Below, piece after piece: positions 23,260 through 33,171 of a stretch of DNA of 64,000 bases; positions within the stretch are counted from its first letter, which is position 1; each line of letters starts with the position of its first letter. The stretch lies in NCBI GenBank assembly GCA_947069175.1, contig CAMTDV010000027.1, positions 43,847,369 through 43,911,368 on the forward strand, read 5' to 3'. A program made the position numbers and the translations under genes. The notes beneath the pieces were generated by a model. That model made no database searches, was not told the DNA's origin, and worked only from the letters and a program-made list of their open reading frames with translations. Source of the stretch: Scalesia atractyloides. Lineage: Eukaryota > Streptophyta > Magnoliopsida > Asterales > Asteraceae.

Positions 23260-23948
23260 GGAGATGACTAACTGGATATGGTCTCATGATAAAGGATTTT
23301 GAGAAAATCGAAGCGTCAAAATGATAAAGTTACAAAACGAAGTCATCAACCACATCGATATCCAAATTAAGATTGACACTACTTACATGGAACTTCCCAT
23401 AACCGTCTAAACAATGCTTTTGATCACCTGACAAGAACACTTATATAGAAAGTACCTGCGGCGTATCCACCATATCCTTGTCAAATTTTCATCGGCCTTA
23501 TTATTAAGTCATGATTAGCTCTATGTAACTCGTTCTGAAATCTACCCAAACATAAACAAACATAACTGCTAATGTTTTAGTCTCAAATCCGAGGAAAGCG
23601 AGACTGAATGATGGCGGTACCTCTCTCGTGTGATATGAGGAAGTGGTCAGTCTATGAAAAAGTGAGACACGACCCAACTTCCCTAAATGATGAGATCGGG
23701 TTCGTCGTGATGTATGATAACATGAAATTAAATCGATGAATAGAGACATGACCAAATTGGCATAGTGTGATATAATTTGCGTTAATGGCATTAATATGAA
23801 ATAATAAAATCTTGAAACATTATTACCCAAATTGTAAACAATGGTAACTTGAATAGTCAAAAAAAAGAAATGGAATTTATTTAAGCTTGGATTGGGAAAA
23901 AAATAAACAGATGGAGCAAAGTCTTGAATCTTCATGATGGGAGAAAGG
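23260..23948 (-). other. Non-coding spacer in place of protease/RT/RNase H, copy 2
   Basis: Homologous to 17161-17903 in copy 1 over its whole length, with the same joints to gag and to integrase. It carries no RT or protease motif. Confidence 0.7.
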
Positions 23949-25290
23949 CTAGTTAGGTTGTTCGTTCGTACCGTCGTTGACCTCAATTGGGTTTGCGTTG
24001 ATGTTGTAGGCTCTCCCTCTTGCTGGTAGGGGTACTGGGTTTGCTTGGTTCGCTTGGTTAACTGGGTGTGCTTGTGCTTGAGCGTTGATGATGTTAACCA
24101 GCCTAGGGCACGTGTTTTTGAAGTGGGTAGGATCTCCACAACTGAAACAAGCTCTACATAAGGTACCATGGAATAGTTCGGCTATTGGTAAGGTTGGGTC
24201 ATGTTTTGGGCAAGAGGTGGAGTATGGTTTTGAGGAGCATGGCAAGTGTTACTCAAATGACCATAGCGCCCACAATTAGCACACAGTCGGCAAGGTAAGG
24301 TGGGTTGGTGGTGATAATGGCAGGTGTTGCATTGAGGGTGGGGACCAGTGTAGAGTTTCTTGTTTGGGTATGCTGGGTTGGGTGCCACTTGGGTGATTGG
24401 GATGGCTTTGAGGGGTACGGCTTATGGATTTGGCTGACTGGTTTGGGTGACAACAAATTTTTTCCCGTTTCGTTTTCTCTTGGCTGTGAACTGTGAAGAG
24501 AATTTGGCTTGAGTTGGGTTGGGAGTTTCAGTCGGTGTTTTGCTATTTGCATCCTTCCTCTTCTCATTCTTGAAATCCCCATTCCTGACGTGGTTTTCAG
24601 TGAGCTCGGTAGCTAGCAACATTGCTGCTTCCAGAGTTGCAGGCACGGTACTCATCGCAAAATCCTACCCCGAATGTAATGCTCGATCAGATGGTAAAGA
24701 GGGGTGAACAAATTTGGAACAATTTGGTTTAACTCGAGAAACCTCTTGTTGTAGGTTATATGATCTACCTCTTTTTGCTTCAGGAAATAGAACTCATCTT
24801 CCAGCTTCTTAATTTCGCTTCTTTGGCAGAAACGTCTTGTCATTAGTTCTCTGAGTTGTTCCCAAGTTAGGGCTACTGCGGCTTCGACGCCTCTTCTGCC
24901 CTTTTCGACATTCCACCAACTGAGTGCTACACCAAATAGACGACCAGTAGCATAACGAACCTTACGGTCGTTGGGACAGTCACAGTTGAGAAAGGTACTC
25001 TCCATTTCTTCAAACCACTGAAGGAGAGCAGTGACCTCTTCGGTTCCCTCATATTTTGGAGGGTCACATGAGTTGAAGAGCAAGTAAGTGCAATTGATGT
25101 TGTTTTCAGGAGGCTTAGTAGCATTTTGTTCTCCTTGATTGTTGGGATTAGCGGGGTTAGCAGCGAGAGCTTGCTGAACTTGGATTACAATATCGGGAAT
25201 TTCGGCGGCCATTTGTTGGGCTATTTGAGCAGCCATGCGTTCGCCGGACTTTCCACATCTCCTACCTCCACAAGAGTACCTAGAAGACAT
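23949..25290 (-). pseudogene. gag: gag polyprotein, gypsy copy 2
   Basis: Minus strand from ATG at 25290-25288 (MSSRYSCGGRRCGKSGERMA). Frame 25290-24652 carries an Ala/Gln-rich N-terminus, then CDPPKYEGTEEVTALLQWFE, NCDCPNDRKVRYATGRLFGV and TWEQLRELMTRRF, the capsid core. A small deletion and frameshift follow IRGRILR at about 24665. The C-terminus continues as TVPATLEAAMLLATELTENH, a Lys/Pro-rich linker, and two CCHC knuckles, CANCGRYGHLSNTC and CFSCGDPTHFKNTC (24245-24115). It ends ARGRAYNINANPIEVNDGTN with a stop at 23949. The frame is broken three times. The protein ends exactly as in copy 1. Confidence 0.87.
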
Positions 25291-25636
25291 CTACTGGAAA
25301 TATGTAACGAGATGATGAGTTTGGCGTATAGGTGTCATGTGTGTCGCATAAAATTAAATATCCACAAAATAAATGAGAAAAATAAATCCATTACGTCCAT
25401 AGGATGTCTTGGGCTTTGCTCATGTTTGGACCCCTATATGTCCCCCATAGTTGGCCTAGGTAGTCATGTGGGCCCCCATGACTACTGGGCTTTGTAGGGT
25501 TCACATTGGTTTTGGCCTGTTAACACTCGCACCACCCGAATGAAAATCGTAAAACATGATTGCGAGGTGTAAGGTTGGAAGGTGTCCTAGTGTAGACACA
25601 GTGTCAACTCAAAGTGGGGTTAGTTCACACGATATT
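25291..25636 (-). other. Truncated 5' leader of gypsy copy 2
   Basis: Matches the leader of copy 1 up to CACACGATATTTGG, then jumps directly into the LTR. The PBS and about 980 bp of the LTR end are deleted. Confidence 0.65.
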
Positions 25637-25640
25637 TGGC

Positions 25641-26058
25641 AGCATGTGGGATTCGAACTCATGACCTCTCGTTTACGTGCATGTAGCTCGACCGACTGAG
25701 CTACGTGTCTAACCCAGAATATATTGAGATTTAATTATATTTATATACTTACTGTATTAAACCATGATTTGATTATTTTTAAAAAGGTTTGGTATATTAT
25801 ATGGACAGTGTGTGGAACCAGTCTCGAACCCACACCTAATGCTTCGTGTGCACACAGCCCGACCAATTGGGTTGTGTGTCTAACCCGTTGGTTAAAGGAT
25901 TTTAATTTCTTTTATACGCTCACCACTGAGCTTTATGAGTGGGTTTTATAAAAAGATTTCATTAATGCAGTGAATCGGAACATGAACACGGTTCGAACCC
26001 AGGACCTTGGAATTCATATGCACACAGTCCAACCAACTAGACTATGTGTCTAACCCGG
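25641..26058 (-). repeat. Three tRNA-like modules in LTR 3
   Basis: Modules at about 25641-25715, 25809-25888 and 25981-26058. The stems keep pairing mainly through G-T wobble changes (for example ACCC opposite GGGC in module 2). B boxes read GAGTTCGAATCC, GGGTTCGAGAC and GGGTTCGAACC. Confidence 0.65.
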
Positions 26059-26362
26059 TTTAAACACTATTTTTAATTCTTTTAAACAAGAATTCCAGTT
26101 CATCTTCTTCTTTAATTTGAACAGAAATGTGAAATCGCAATTAGTTTGATTTGCTTAACAATTCGCTTATAAATTTCTACTGATTATAAAATGATGATAA
26201 TAAAATGAAATAGAATGGATGAAATGTATACAGAACAGAAGTTTCTCCAATTTTTCCGACGAAGTTCCGGCGATGGTAGATTATTCCGGCGTGAGTTCTA
26301 ATGAACAGAGATTTTCAAGAAGATTTGGGAGTGTGTGTGCATTCTAATGGCTCTAGAACTCC

Positions 26363-26372
26363 CTATTTATAG
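26363..26372 (-). promoter_or_regulatory. TATA box, gypsy complex LTR 3
   Basis: CTATAAATAG on the minus strand; the same position as in LTR 1 and LTR 2. Confidence 0.65.
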
Positions 26373-28446
26373 ATGAGAAGGGTCGCACGATTTAAGCTTT
26401 GGTTTCGGGAGTTTAGGTCAATTTTGGTTATGGCGGATTGTTAGCAATCACAATTTAATGTGGTTGACTCGGTTTTTGCATCTATAAACATGATTGTGAA
26501 CGGTTCTTGCATTTAATTTTGTAGAAACGACATATGTTGAAGATTACCAGATTGTACGTAGTCGTTGCTAGGCGGCATGTTAAACCAGTTCAAAGGGAAC
26601 GAAAATATAAATGAAAATTCGATTAGATTATTTCAGATGTGAAGTGGGTGCTGCAGTGGTGTGTTGTGTGTTTTGTTTGGGCTGAGACCCAGGTTCAATT
26701 CCATGGTCTACCATTTTATTATTCTTTTTTTATTATCTTTATTATTATTTTTAATATTAATATAATGAATCTTTTAAACGATTAACATAACTTCGAAAGG
26801 AAAACAACCATATCATAAACTTGATTTCAAAATGGTGTAGGTTTTAGAACCCATTTTTTGACTGATGTTACATAAGTAAGGGTTTTTATCTCTATGTAAA
26901 ACCCATTTCATCATATTATTAGACATTCATCCGAATACCTAATATAATCAAGTTCTACATACAAACTAGTAAACAACATAATCATATACACTTATTAACA
27001 TTAACTTAACATCTATCTCATCATATAATCAAAACCCGCTTCATGTCATAGATGAACACTTATTCAAATTACAAAATTGTTCAAGTATTTCACATTTACG
27101 TGTAAGTATGATGATCACACACATAATTTCATTATCAATTCCACCATACTAACAAAATGTTGAACTCAAGGTTATCACCTTCAAGTTCGTTCACAAAATT
27201 AGCATTACCAAAACATAATTTACAACATACCTCATGATCTCCAAGCTTAGATGATCACAATTCTATGTTCATGCATACTATTTAGCCATAATTCACCCTT
27301 CAATTTTAATGATTCTTGATGAACAAGGGTTTTGCTCCTTGTCTTGCTCCTGGTCGTTACACACACACCTTTTGTGTGTGTTGTGTTTTGTTATTAATTT
27401 TATATATTTAAGTTTCAAATTTTCCACTTTTGGTCCCTCATGTTTGAGGTTTTATTTATAAAGAGCTACAACTCATTGTTTTATTACTCTTTCCATGTTA
27501 CTAATTAGGTTAATTTGTTCCTAGTTATTTTGTTTACAGGTTAACTTTTACCGCTAATGGTACTTTACCCACTCTTTAATATTAGCATGGTTTGATTATC
27601 AAAACCCGTTTTTGGGGTGTGACACAATGTTGTAGCCCTAGTGGCAACGACGGTTTATGAGGGAGATGATAATGGCTGCTGTTTAGCAACCTGGCCAAAA
27701 GAGGAGGGTTGCATGTGGCAAAATGAGACGAGCTATGGTCACTTTTTAGTGTTTTGACCTAATTATGTGTTTTATGTGTTTGTGGTAGATGAACCAGTGG
27801 GCATGTTGTGCAAATATGATATGATGTCTAATCAATGTCATTGTAATTCGTACCAAGGAGTCCTTTCTACGATTCTTTGGATGAATATAGAAGAGTAGTC
27901 ATACATATTGATGAATAGATGTAATTTGTCCAATAGAAGGGGATTACGGGTAAGGGTTGGGAGTCGTTGAGATTTATGGTAGTGTGATAAATGTGGGGCG
28001 TTAGGTGTAGGCATTGCGAGTCTTGATCGGTGGGTCGTTTGGGTGGCGGGCTTGGTATAGCGCAAAATGGGTCGAGCGTTGATGAGTCTAAAAGATGACA
28101 ATAACTAATGTGTTTCGATGCGTCGTTCATGTTTAAACTCAACTGTTGAACTTACTCAACGTAGATGACTTTTTCATGTATGTTAGTTTGTTCGCTGGCA
28201 TGTAGTTTGGGACAGAAACACTCTTGCCAAACGAATGAGATTTACTCGTGACTTAGAAGGCAGGCATTAGTGATATTTTAATTTAATGAAAATTTTAATT
28301 TTTAAAGCAACTGGTATTGATTTTAATCTAATTTCCGCTGCGACTTTTTAAAGAAATATCTATCTTTAAACAGTACACTGTGATGTAACCCGACAAGATG
28401 GTGCTCGTTTTAGGGGCCTTACACATAACATGTCATCCGGGTGTTG

Positions 28447-28806
28447 AGAACCTTGTATATTATCAATCAACAACATTGAGTTGGTTTACTTTGTTGTACT
28501 AAAGGCTTTTGTGGTGTTTTATGTATCTATGACTTATACATATTGCTTATTTGTTTATACCATTCTTAAGTATTTGAAGTTTATTTGTTATCTGTTATGT
28601 TTATGATTATATTGCTAGAAAACTAGGTCTCGATGAAGATGACTTTATGGTCATTTGATAGTGATTGTAATTCATGGTATAATGGCTATGATGGTGCTCG
28701 TCATTTAGCTTGGCAATGTTTGTTGCAGCCATGTTGTGCCTTTGAGCATTAATAGTTGTTTAGGAGTTTTCTCTTTGTATATAAATCCTAACCGATTTGT
28801 AGCTAA
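28447..28806. repeat. Diverged repeat unit, copy 2 (other copy 9885-10738)
   Basis: Shorter copy of the unit on the left flank of the outer nested element, with the same order of matching phrases. No coding signal is seen. Confidence 0.5.
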
Positions 28807-28984
28807 TTGATAATATATATATATATATATATAGGGAGGGTTTAAATGAGAATACTAAATATCGCGAGAACCGTGGGAACGGATGAAAAAACCACTAGAA
28901 TTTGGACAAAAACAAGTGAAATTCAAAATTTCTTTTTACACTTGTTATTATTATTCGAATACAATTCTAAAGATATATATATAT
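28807..28984. mobile_element. TA microsatellite and MULE/MITE terminal fragment
   Basis: An (AT)n tract (28807-28832) runs into GGGAGGGTTTAAATGAGAAT, then CGCGAGAACCGTGGGAACGG and about 110 bp ending in a second TA tract. This body is the inverted complement of 61790-61890 (for example CACTAGAATTTGGAC and AAGTGAAATTCAAAATTTC). It is a truncated end of a small inverted-repeat element that inserts in TA repeats. Confidence 0.6.
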
Positions 28985-28997
28985 AGGGAGGGTTTAA

Positions 28998-29422
28998 ATG
29001 AGAACACTAAATATCGCGAGAACCGTGGGAACGAGAAGATTAACTAAAAAATTCGGATCATACCTTGCAAATCCAATTGTGAACCCAATCATTCAATCTT
29101 GGCATTATGATGAAAACACAGACTTAGTGAGTGTTGTATGGGACAACGGGGAGCAGGAAGCCTACACGATTGAAAACATCATGACCGAACAGCGATTTGT
29201 CATCCTATAGGAGTTATGCAACGCAACATGTTCGAACCCAGACATGACATTAAAATTGGCATTGTTGACTGACATGTTCATATGGAGGTGTCAAAATCTT
29301 CAAGATGAAGCAACCGATGACAGCAAAGATTTGGATGAGAATTTTGACGAAGAATCGGAAGAAGAAGACGGAGGGAGCGATGGATACTTCTTAGACCAGA
29401 TCCGTTCTGACAAGGGGTTTTA
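28998..29422 (+). CDS. Unidentified acidic small ORF with one internal TAG
   Basis: The frame starts at an ATG inside the element's terminal repeat (MRTLNIARTVGT, shared with the truncated end at 28847). It reads GSYLANPIVNPIIQSWHYDE and NTDLVSVVWDNGEQEAYTIE to a TAG at 29208-29210. It then stays open in the same frame for 70 more codons, ending with a very acidic stretch (DLDENFDEESEEEDGGSDGY) before TAA at 29420. Continuation across a single stop suggests a recently disabled gene of about 140 residues, or a real 70-residue product. I do not recognise the family. Its position at the element's 3' side, facing the transposase gene, recalls the second gene of some Mutator elements, but that is speculation. 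Confidence 0.45.
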
Positions 29423-30672
29423 ACTTTTTTTTCTTTTCTTTTTTGTGATGTGTCATTTTCTGTGTTTTTTAATAAAATACTTTATTTCACTATTTAGATA
29501 TAAAACGCCAAAATCGTCACAAACACGAAAAGTATAATAATTCCCTCTAATCACATATTATTAAAAAACCAAAAATTAACAATTGTATAAAACAAGATGC
29601 AAGAGAATAGAACAAAGGATGGATGAATACGTAGATTAACATAAACACCATGAATTGCTTTTGTTTTTTAATTTTATGTTAACTAATGTATTAGGTTTAG
29701 ACTATTGCATCTACTTGTTTCTAAACACCATGAATAGTAATTAAAATGTGCAAGTATGAGATGTTTCAAAACGCCATCTTCTTGTTTCAACCGCCATAAC
29801 ATTACTTTCCCTTACAAAAGTCAATTAGTTGTATTTTCCCATCTTTATCTAAAACACCATTCATAAAAAACGCCAAACTATGCGACAGACCCGTTACAGA
29901 TTTAACAGAAAAAGCTGAACAAATAGTAACTTATTGATGGGATGTGCCATCTTTATTACTAAAATTTATTATAGAAAATTCTCGCCTAAACTAAGCGCCA
30001 AAAACATCTTATATAAACAGTATTAGTGCATTCCATTGATTACACCAAAAGCAACCGCTATATTTTACTAAATACCATATGGCAAACCTTGTTTTTTAGA
30101 GATTCAGTTTTGTTTTCAATAGAGTTATACTAAATGAGTTGGACAACATTCTTAAGTCATTCTTAAGAGAGGATTAACAATGTTGTCCATCTCATTCAGC
30201 AACATCTTATTGAGTTAATCATCACCTTATTCAATTTAAAACGCCAAAAAGTTCAAAAATCACAGATGGCAAACCTAGTTTCTTGGAGATTAAGTTTTAT
30301 TCTCAATAAAGTTTCACTGAGTGAGTTGGACAACATTCTTAAGTGAGGATTAACAATGTTGTCCATCTCATTCAGCAAAATCTTATTGAGTTAATCCTCA
30401 TCTAATTAGAGGAATAAAGTATGTGTGTGTGTGATCTTCTATGGTTTGTTATATACCTTCCACTTAATAATACATATGTTATACTCTATAATTAAGTGCA
30501 AAAACGCCAAACACTAATTGCCTCTAAACACATGTTAGTTACAAAAAAGTGAAAAAAAGAAAAAAAAAATAAAATGATATATATAAAAAAATACAAACAG
30601 CCAAATGAGTTTATGTTGTGTGTTTTTAACATGCTCAAAGATTGCATAAGAAAAAAATAAAAAATATAAAAA
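29423..30672. other. Left arm of the MULE: AAAACGCCA motifs and a tandem hairpin repeat
   Basis: Non-coding. AAAACGCCA occurs at about 29502, 29768, 29877, 30238 and 30501. The block 29830-30000 matches 62180-62400 in inverted orientation. Confidence 0.6.
30079..30410. repeat. Tandem duplication of a hairpin-forming unit
   Basis: Two units (about 30079-30250 and 30265-30410) both start with a TGGCAAACC(T)AGTTT-type phrase. Each contains GAGTTGGACAACATTCTTAA and, shortly after, its near complement AATGTTGTCCATCTC, so each can form a hairpin of about 14 bp. Confidence 0.7.
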
Positions 30673-32661
30673 TGTCACACCCCGATTCCAAGTCGGCCCG
30701 TATGGGTTGTGACGATTGGATAACAATATCACAAATAACAATGCAACGGAAGTATTGGAGTAAACATATTTATCTTAATAAAAGCTTGAAAATAAATATA
30801 TATATAAGTTGCACAAACGTTTCAGTACATGCCCACAGGCATAATCTAATAAAAAAAGCTTTAGACATCATAGGCCTTAAGCTTGAGGAGTTGCAAATTT
30901 CTTAGCCTTCATTTTAGCCAACCCAATTCCTAGTCTATAATAAGGTTCTATACATGCGGTTGAATCTTTTGAAAATATCTATACCTGTGGTTCAAGCTTT
31001 TGAAAATACGCCAGCTTTCGCTGATAATACAATTAACTGGCTTATTTTAAAAGTAGTTTTTCATAAATGATTTCATACATAAAGAAAACACGTAGGTAAA
31101 CATTTAATATTTCTTGGGATTTTATTTTGTCACCAGATTTACATACTTGTCATACAATGGGAACGAGAGATCAAAGCCGGTCATTTTCAGTGCTATAATG
31201 ATTAAGGGTACACACCAAAGTTGACTAAAACGTATCTTATAGTCGGTCTGCCTACCCCGGCACGTTATTCCGTATGGTCATAATAGTTCATGAGTCGGGA
31301 CGCCCAGACACGGTACCAATAACCCCCCAATTGTTTAAGTTATCAAGTAAAATGGATTAAACCGAGTTCTTATATTTATGGGCAACATAGACGACTGATT
31401 TATGTAATACCCGCTCGAAGTGGCATATTCGTCATACCCCAAGTTTAAAAACTAAAATAAGTTAAAAAGTATTTACCATTTGCTAGCTTCCAATCAAATA
31501 TGATTATAATTTAGCAAAAGCCGCAAGTAAAAGTATTATTGACCCAAGTCAGATTATCTAGGGGGTTCTATAGTCTGGAATGAACATAATTATTTATCTG
31601 TTATAATGTATACGGGTTAAAGGTTAGTTCCTTAAGACAAGACCCCTTACTTAAGAATAGATTCGCTAGATTAAGCGCAAATCAGATAGAATGTGGTTTA
31701 CACCTATCCGAGTGCAATGACTCATTGGATAAAGATTATTTAACAAAGCATTCTGATTTGGAGTTGTTTAGAATTATCTAGACCCGTTACGCCAAAATTA
31801 TATGAACTGGGTTCGTATAACTAGTTATGCGCATATAAGCGGGTTTGGAAGGTTAGATAAGTTTTATGACAAGTCTAAGGTATCAAAAACACTTTTCATA
31901 ACATTATATATTTTGTTTGAAATTTAGAATATTGATTACTTTGGTTCAAAAATCATTTATTTAGTTTTTAGGACAAAAGGGCATAATTGTCCTTTTTTTA
32001 AAATATAAGTTCTAGACTTGTCATATAACCTGCCAAACAACATGTCCAAGAGGTATAACTTCTAAGGGTTATACCTTATATTAATATGGTAATAATATCA
32101 GTTCTAAAAAAGTCCTAACATTGACTTAGCGGGTCAAAGCAGAGAGTCAAACTGCCTGACTTTCTATATGGAATTGAGCTCTAAACAAGAAATGACGAGT
32201 TGGGCATGTTTAGACATGTCCTAATATGTTTTATAAATTGATACGATGTCAAAACTTAAGTTTTAATAGTTAGAAATTTCATTAGCTCAATTTGCAAAGT
32301 TTACGTTTTTGACCTTTTATTTAATGTAAAGTCGACTCATCATTCGGCCTACTTAACGTGATCTTTAGAAGGTATAATCCCAGGAGATTATTACCCTTAT
32401 TATTACGATCACGTAGCCATATTCGAATTGCACATTAGCTTTACTATAATGGTCATAACCGAAAGTCAAACAGAAAGTCAAACTGTTTGATTTTTGGCTA
32501 TTAACTAGCCTAATAAAGTGAAATAGACTAAGGGGAGCACTTACTTGTGTTGAAGAACACTTTGAGAACTCAGTAGGAGGCTTCCATGTACTAGAAACAA
32601 GCTCCAAGAATAGAGGAAGAAGAAAATAGAAAGGTGCAAGTTGAGAATGAAGATCTTATGG

Positions 32662-32671
32662 CTATTTATAC
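32662..32671 (-). promoter_or_regulatory. TATA box, gypsy 3' LTR
   Basis: GTATAAATAG on the minus strand; the matching box in the other LTR is at 37010-37019. Confidence 0.6.
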
Positions 32672-32826
32672 TAGTCAAAGTGTCACCAAATAATGCCAAG
32701 TATCCCATGAGTCATCACAAACTGATTAGTTTCAGGACACTTGGAAGATGGAGGTGGAATGGTGGCAAAAAGGAGCAAGGTGGCAAGCTTCGTAGCCAGC
32801 TGCCAATAAGCTGTCTCTGGCACACC

Positions 32827-32933
32827 CTTACGGACCGTAAGAGTGAGGCCTTACGGTCCATAAGGACCTTAGGCATGCTGATTTAATCAATCACCCTTGT
32901 GACTTGAAGGGCTAAGCCTTGTGGCCCGTAAGG
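32827..32933. promoter_or_regulatory. Palindrome cluster in U3 (left LTR)
   Basis: Three near-perfect palindromes of the CTTACGG(A/T)CCGTAAG type at 32827-32841, 32849-32865 and 32917-32933. They lie about 160-270 bp upstream of the TATA box. The right LTR has four at 37182-37291. They may be binding sites for a dimeric factor. Confidence 0.55.
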
Positions 32934-33171
32934 GACCTCTAGAAACAAAAACTTGAGGTTTTTCCAATTTAGTCCTTGGACTTTTATTCTTTAGCCATTT
33001 GACATAAATAGTCCCCCTCCTCATCAATCAGAGATTCGGGACACGTGTCGTCTCATAGTTGGACAAAAATTTTACGGGTGTTACATCCTCACCACATTAA
33101 AGGAAATATCGTCCTCGATATTTGTTCAAGCTAATATGGCTATTCCCGTTTCATTTTAGAATTTCAGCCTC

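Larger units (their letters stand above)
14527..26872 (-). mobile_element. Ty3/gypsy tandem complex LTR-INT-LTR-INT-LTR
   Basis: Three homologous LTRs (14527-16485, 19998-22214, 25637-26872) alternate with two internal domains (16486-19997, 22215-25636), all on the minus strand. The outer flanks carry TAATT (14522-14526) and TAAGT (26873-26877), a one-mismatch TSD for the complex as a whole. No TSD separates the middle LTR from either internal region: a PBS abuts it on the left and a PPT on the right. This is what unequal recombination between two copies of one element gives. gag and integrase are of Tekay/Del chromovirus type. Both internal domains lack protease, RT and RNase H. Confidence 0.8.
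25637..26872 (-). repeat. Gypsy complex, LTR 3 (5' LTR of copy 2, truncated)
   Basis: Matches LTR 2 from about 20980 onward and ends GATGTTACA, the intact outer end of the complex. The TATA box CTATAAATAG (minus) is at 26363-26372. Confidence 0.8.
12692..27624 (-). mobile_element. Solo LTR, split by the gypsy tandem complex
   Basis: On the minus strand it starts TGTCACACCCCAAAAACGGG (27624 down) and ends GGTCTTACA (12692). A perfect 5-bp TSD, CAATG, lies at 12687-12691 and 27625-27629. Without the inserted gypsy complex (14527-26872) it is about 2.58 kb and carries no coding sequence. A TATATAAAATT box at about 27400 on the minus strand, followed by CACACA-rich leader, supports this orientation. 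Its insertion splits the outer element 10739-28421. Confidence 0.8.
10739..28421 (+). mobile_element. Outer solo-LTR-like element, split by nested insertions
   Basis: The left part, 10739-12691, starts TGTAACATCTCG. The right part, 27630-28421, ends GGGGCCTTA(CA). CACAT occurs directly before the left end (10734-10738) and again at 28422-28426, overlapping the terminal CA, so it is a probable TSD. Removing the nested LTR at 12692-27624 leaves about 2.7 kb with no gag or pol, which fits a solo LTR. A TATA-like CTTTATACATAC near 10913 suggests plus orientation. A strongly G+T-rich stretch (11150-11790, GGT-rich) accounts for the many spurious open frames there. The boundary at the right end is less sure than for the other elements. 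Confidence 0.55.
30673..33085 (-). repeat. 3' LTR of the deleted gypsy element
   Basis: Plus-strand ends are TGTCACACCCCGATTCC and TTTTACGGGTGTTACA; 2.41 kb. A TATA box on the minus strand (GTATAAATAG) is at 32662-32671. U3 contains palindromes listed separately. Confidence 0.8.

Noticed and set aside
23504..24169. A 221-codon minus-strand frame
   Set aside because: It is out of frame with the CCHC knuckles and capsid of gag and runs into the non-coding spacer. The real gag frame is the one that encodes the zinc knuckles.
30079..30410. CRISPR-like repeat array
   Set aside because: There are only two long units with no uniform spacers, in a eukaryotic transposon context.
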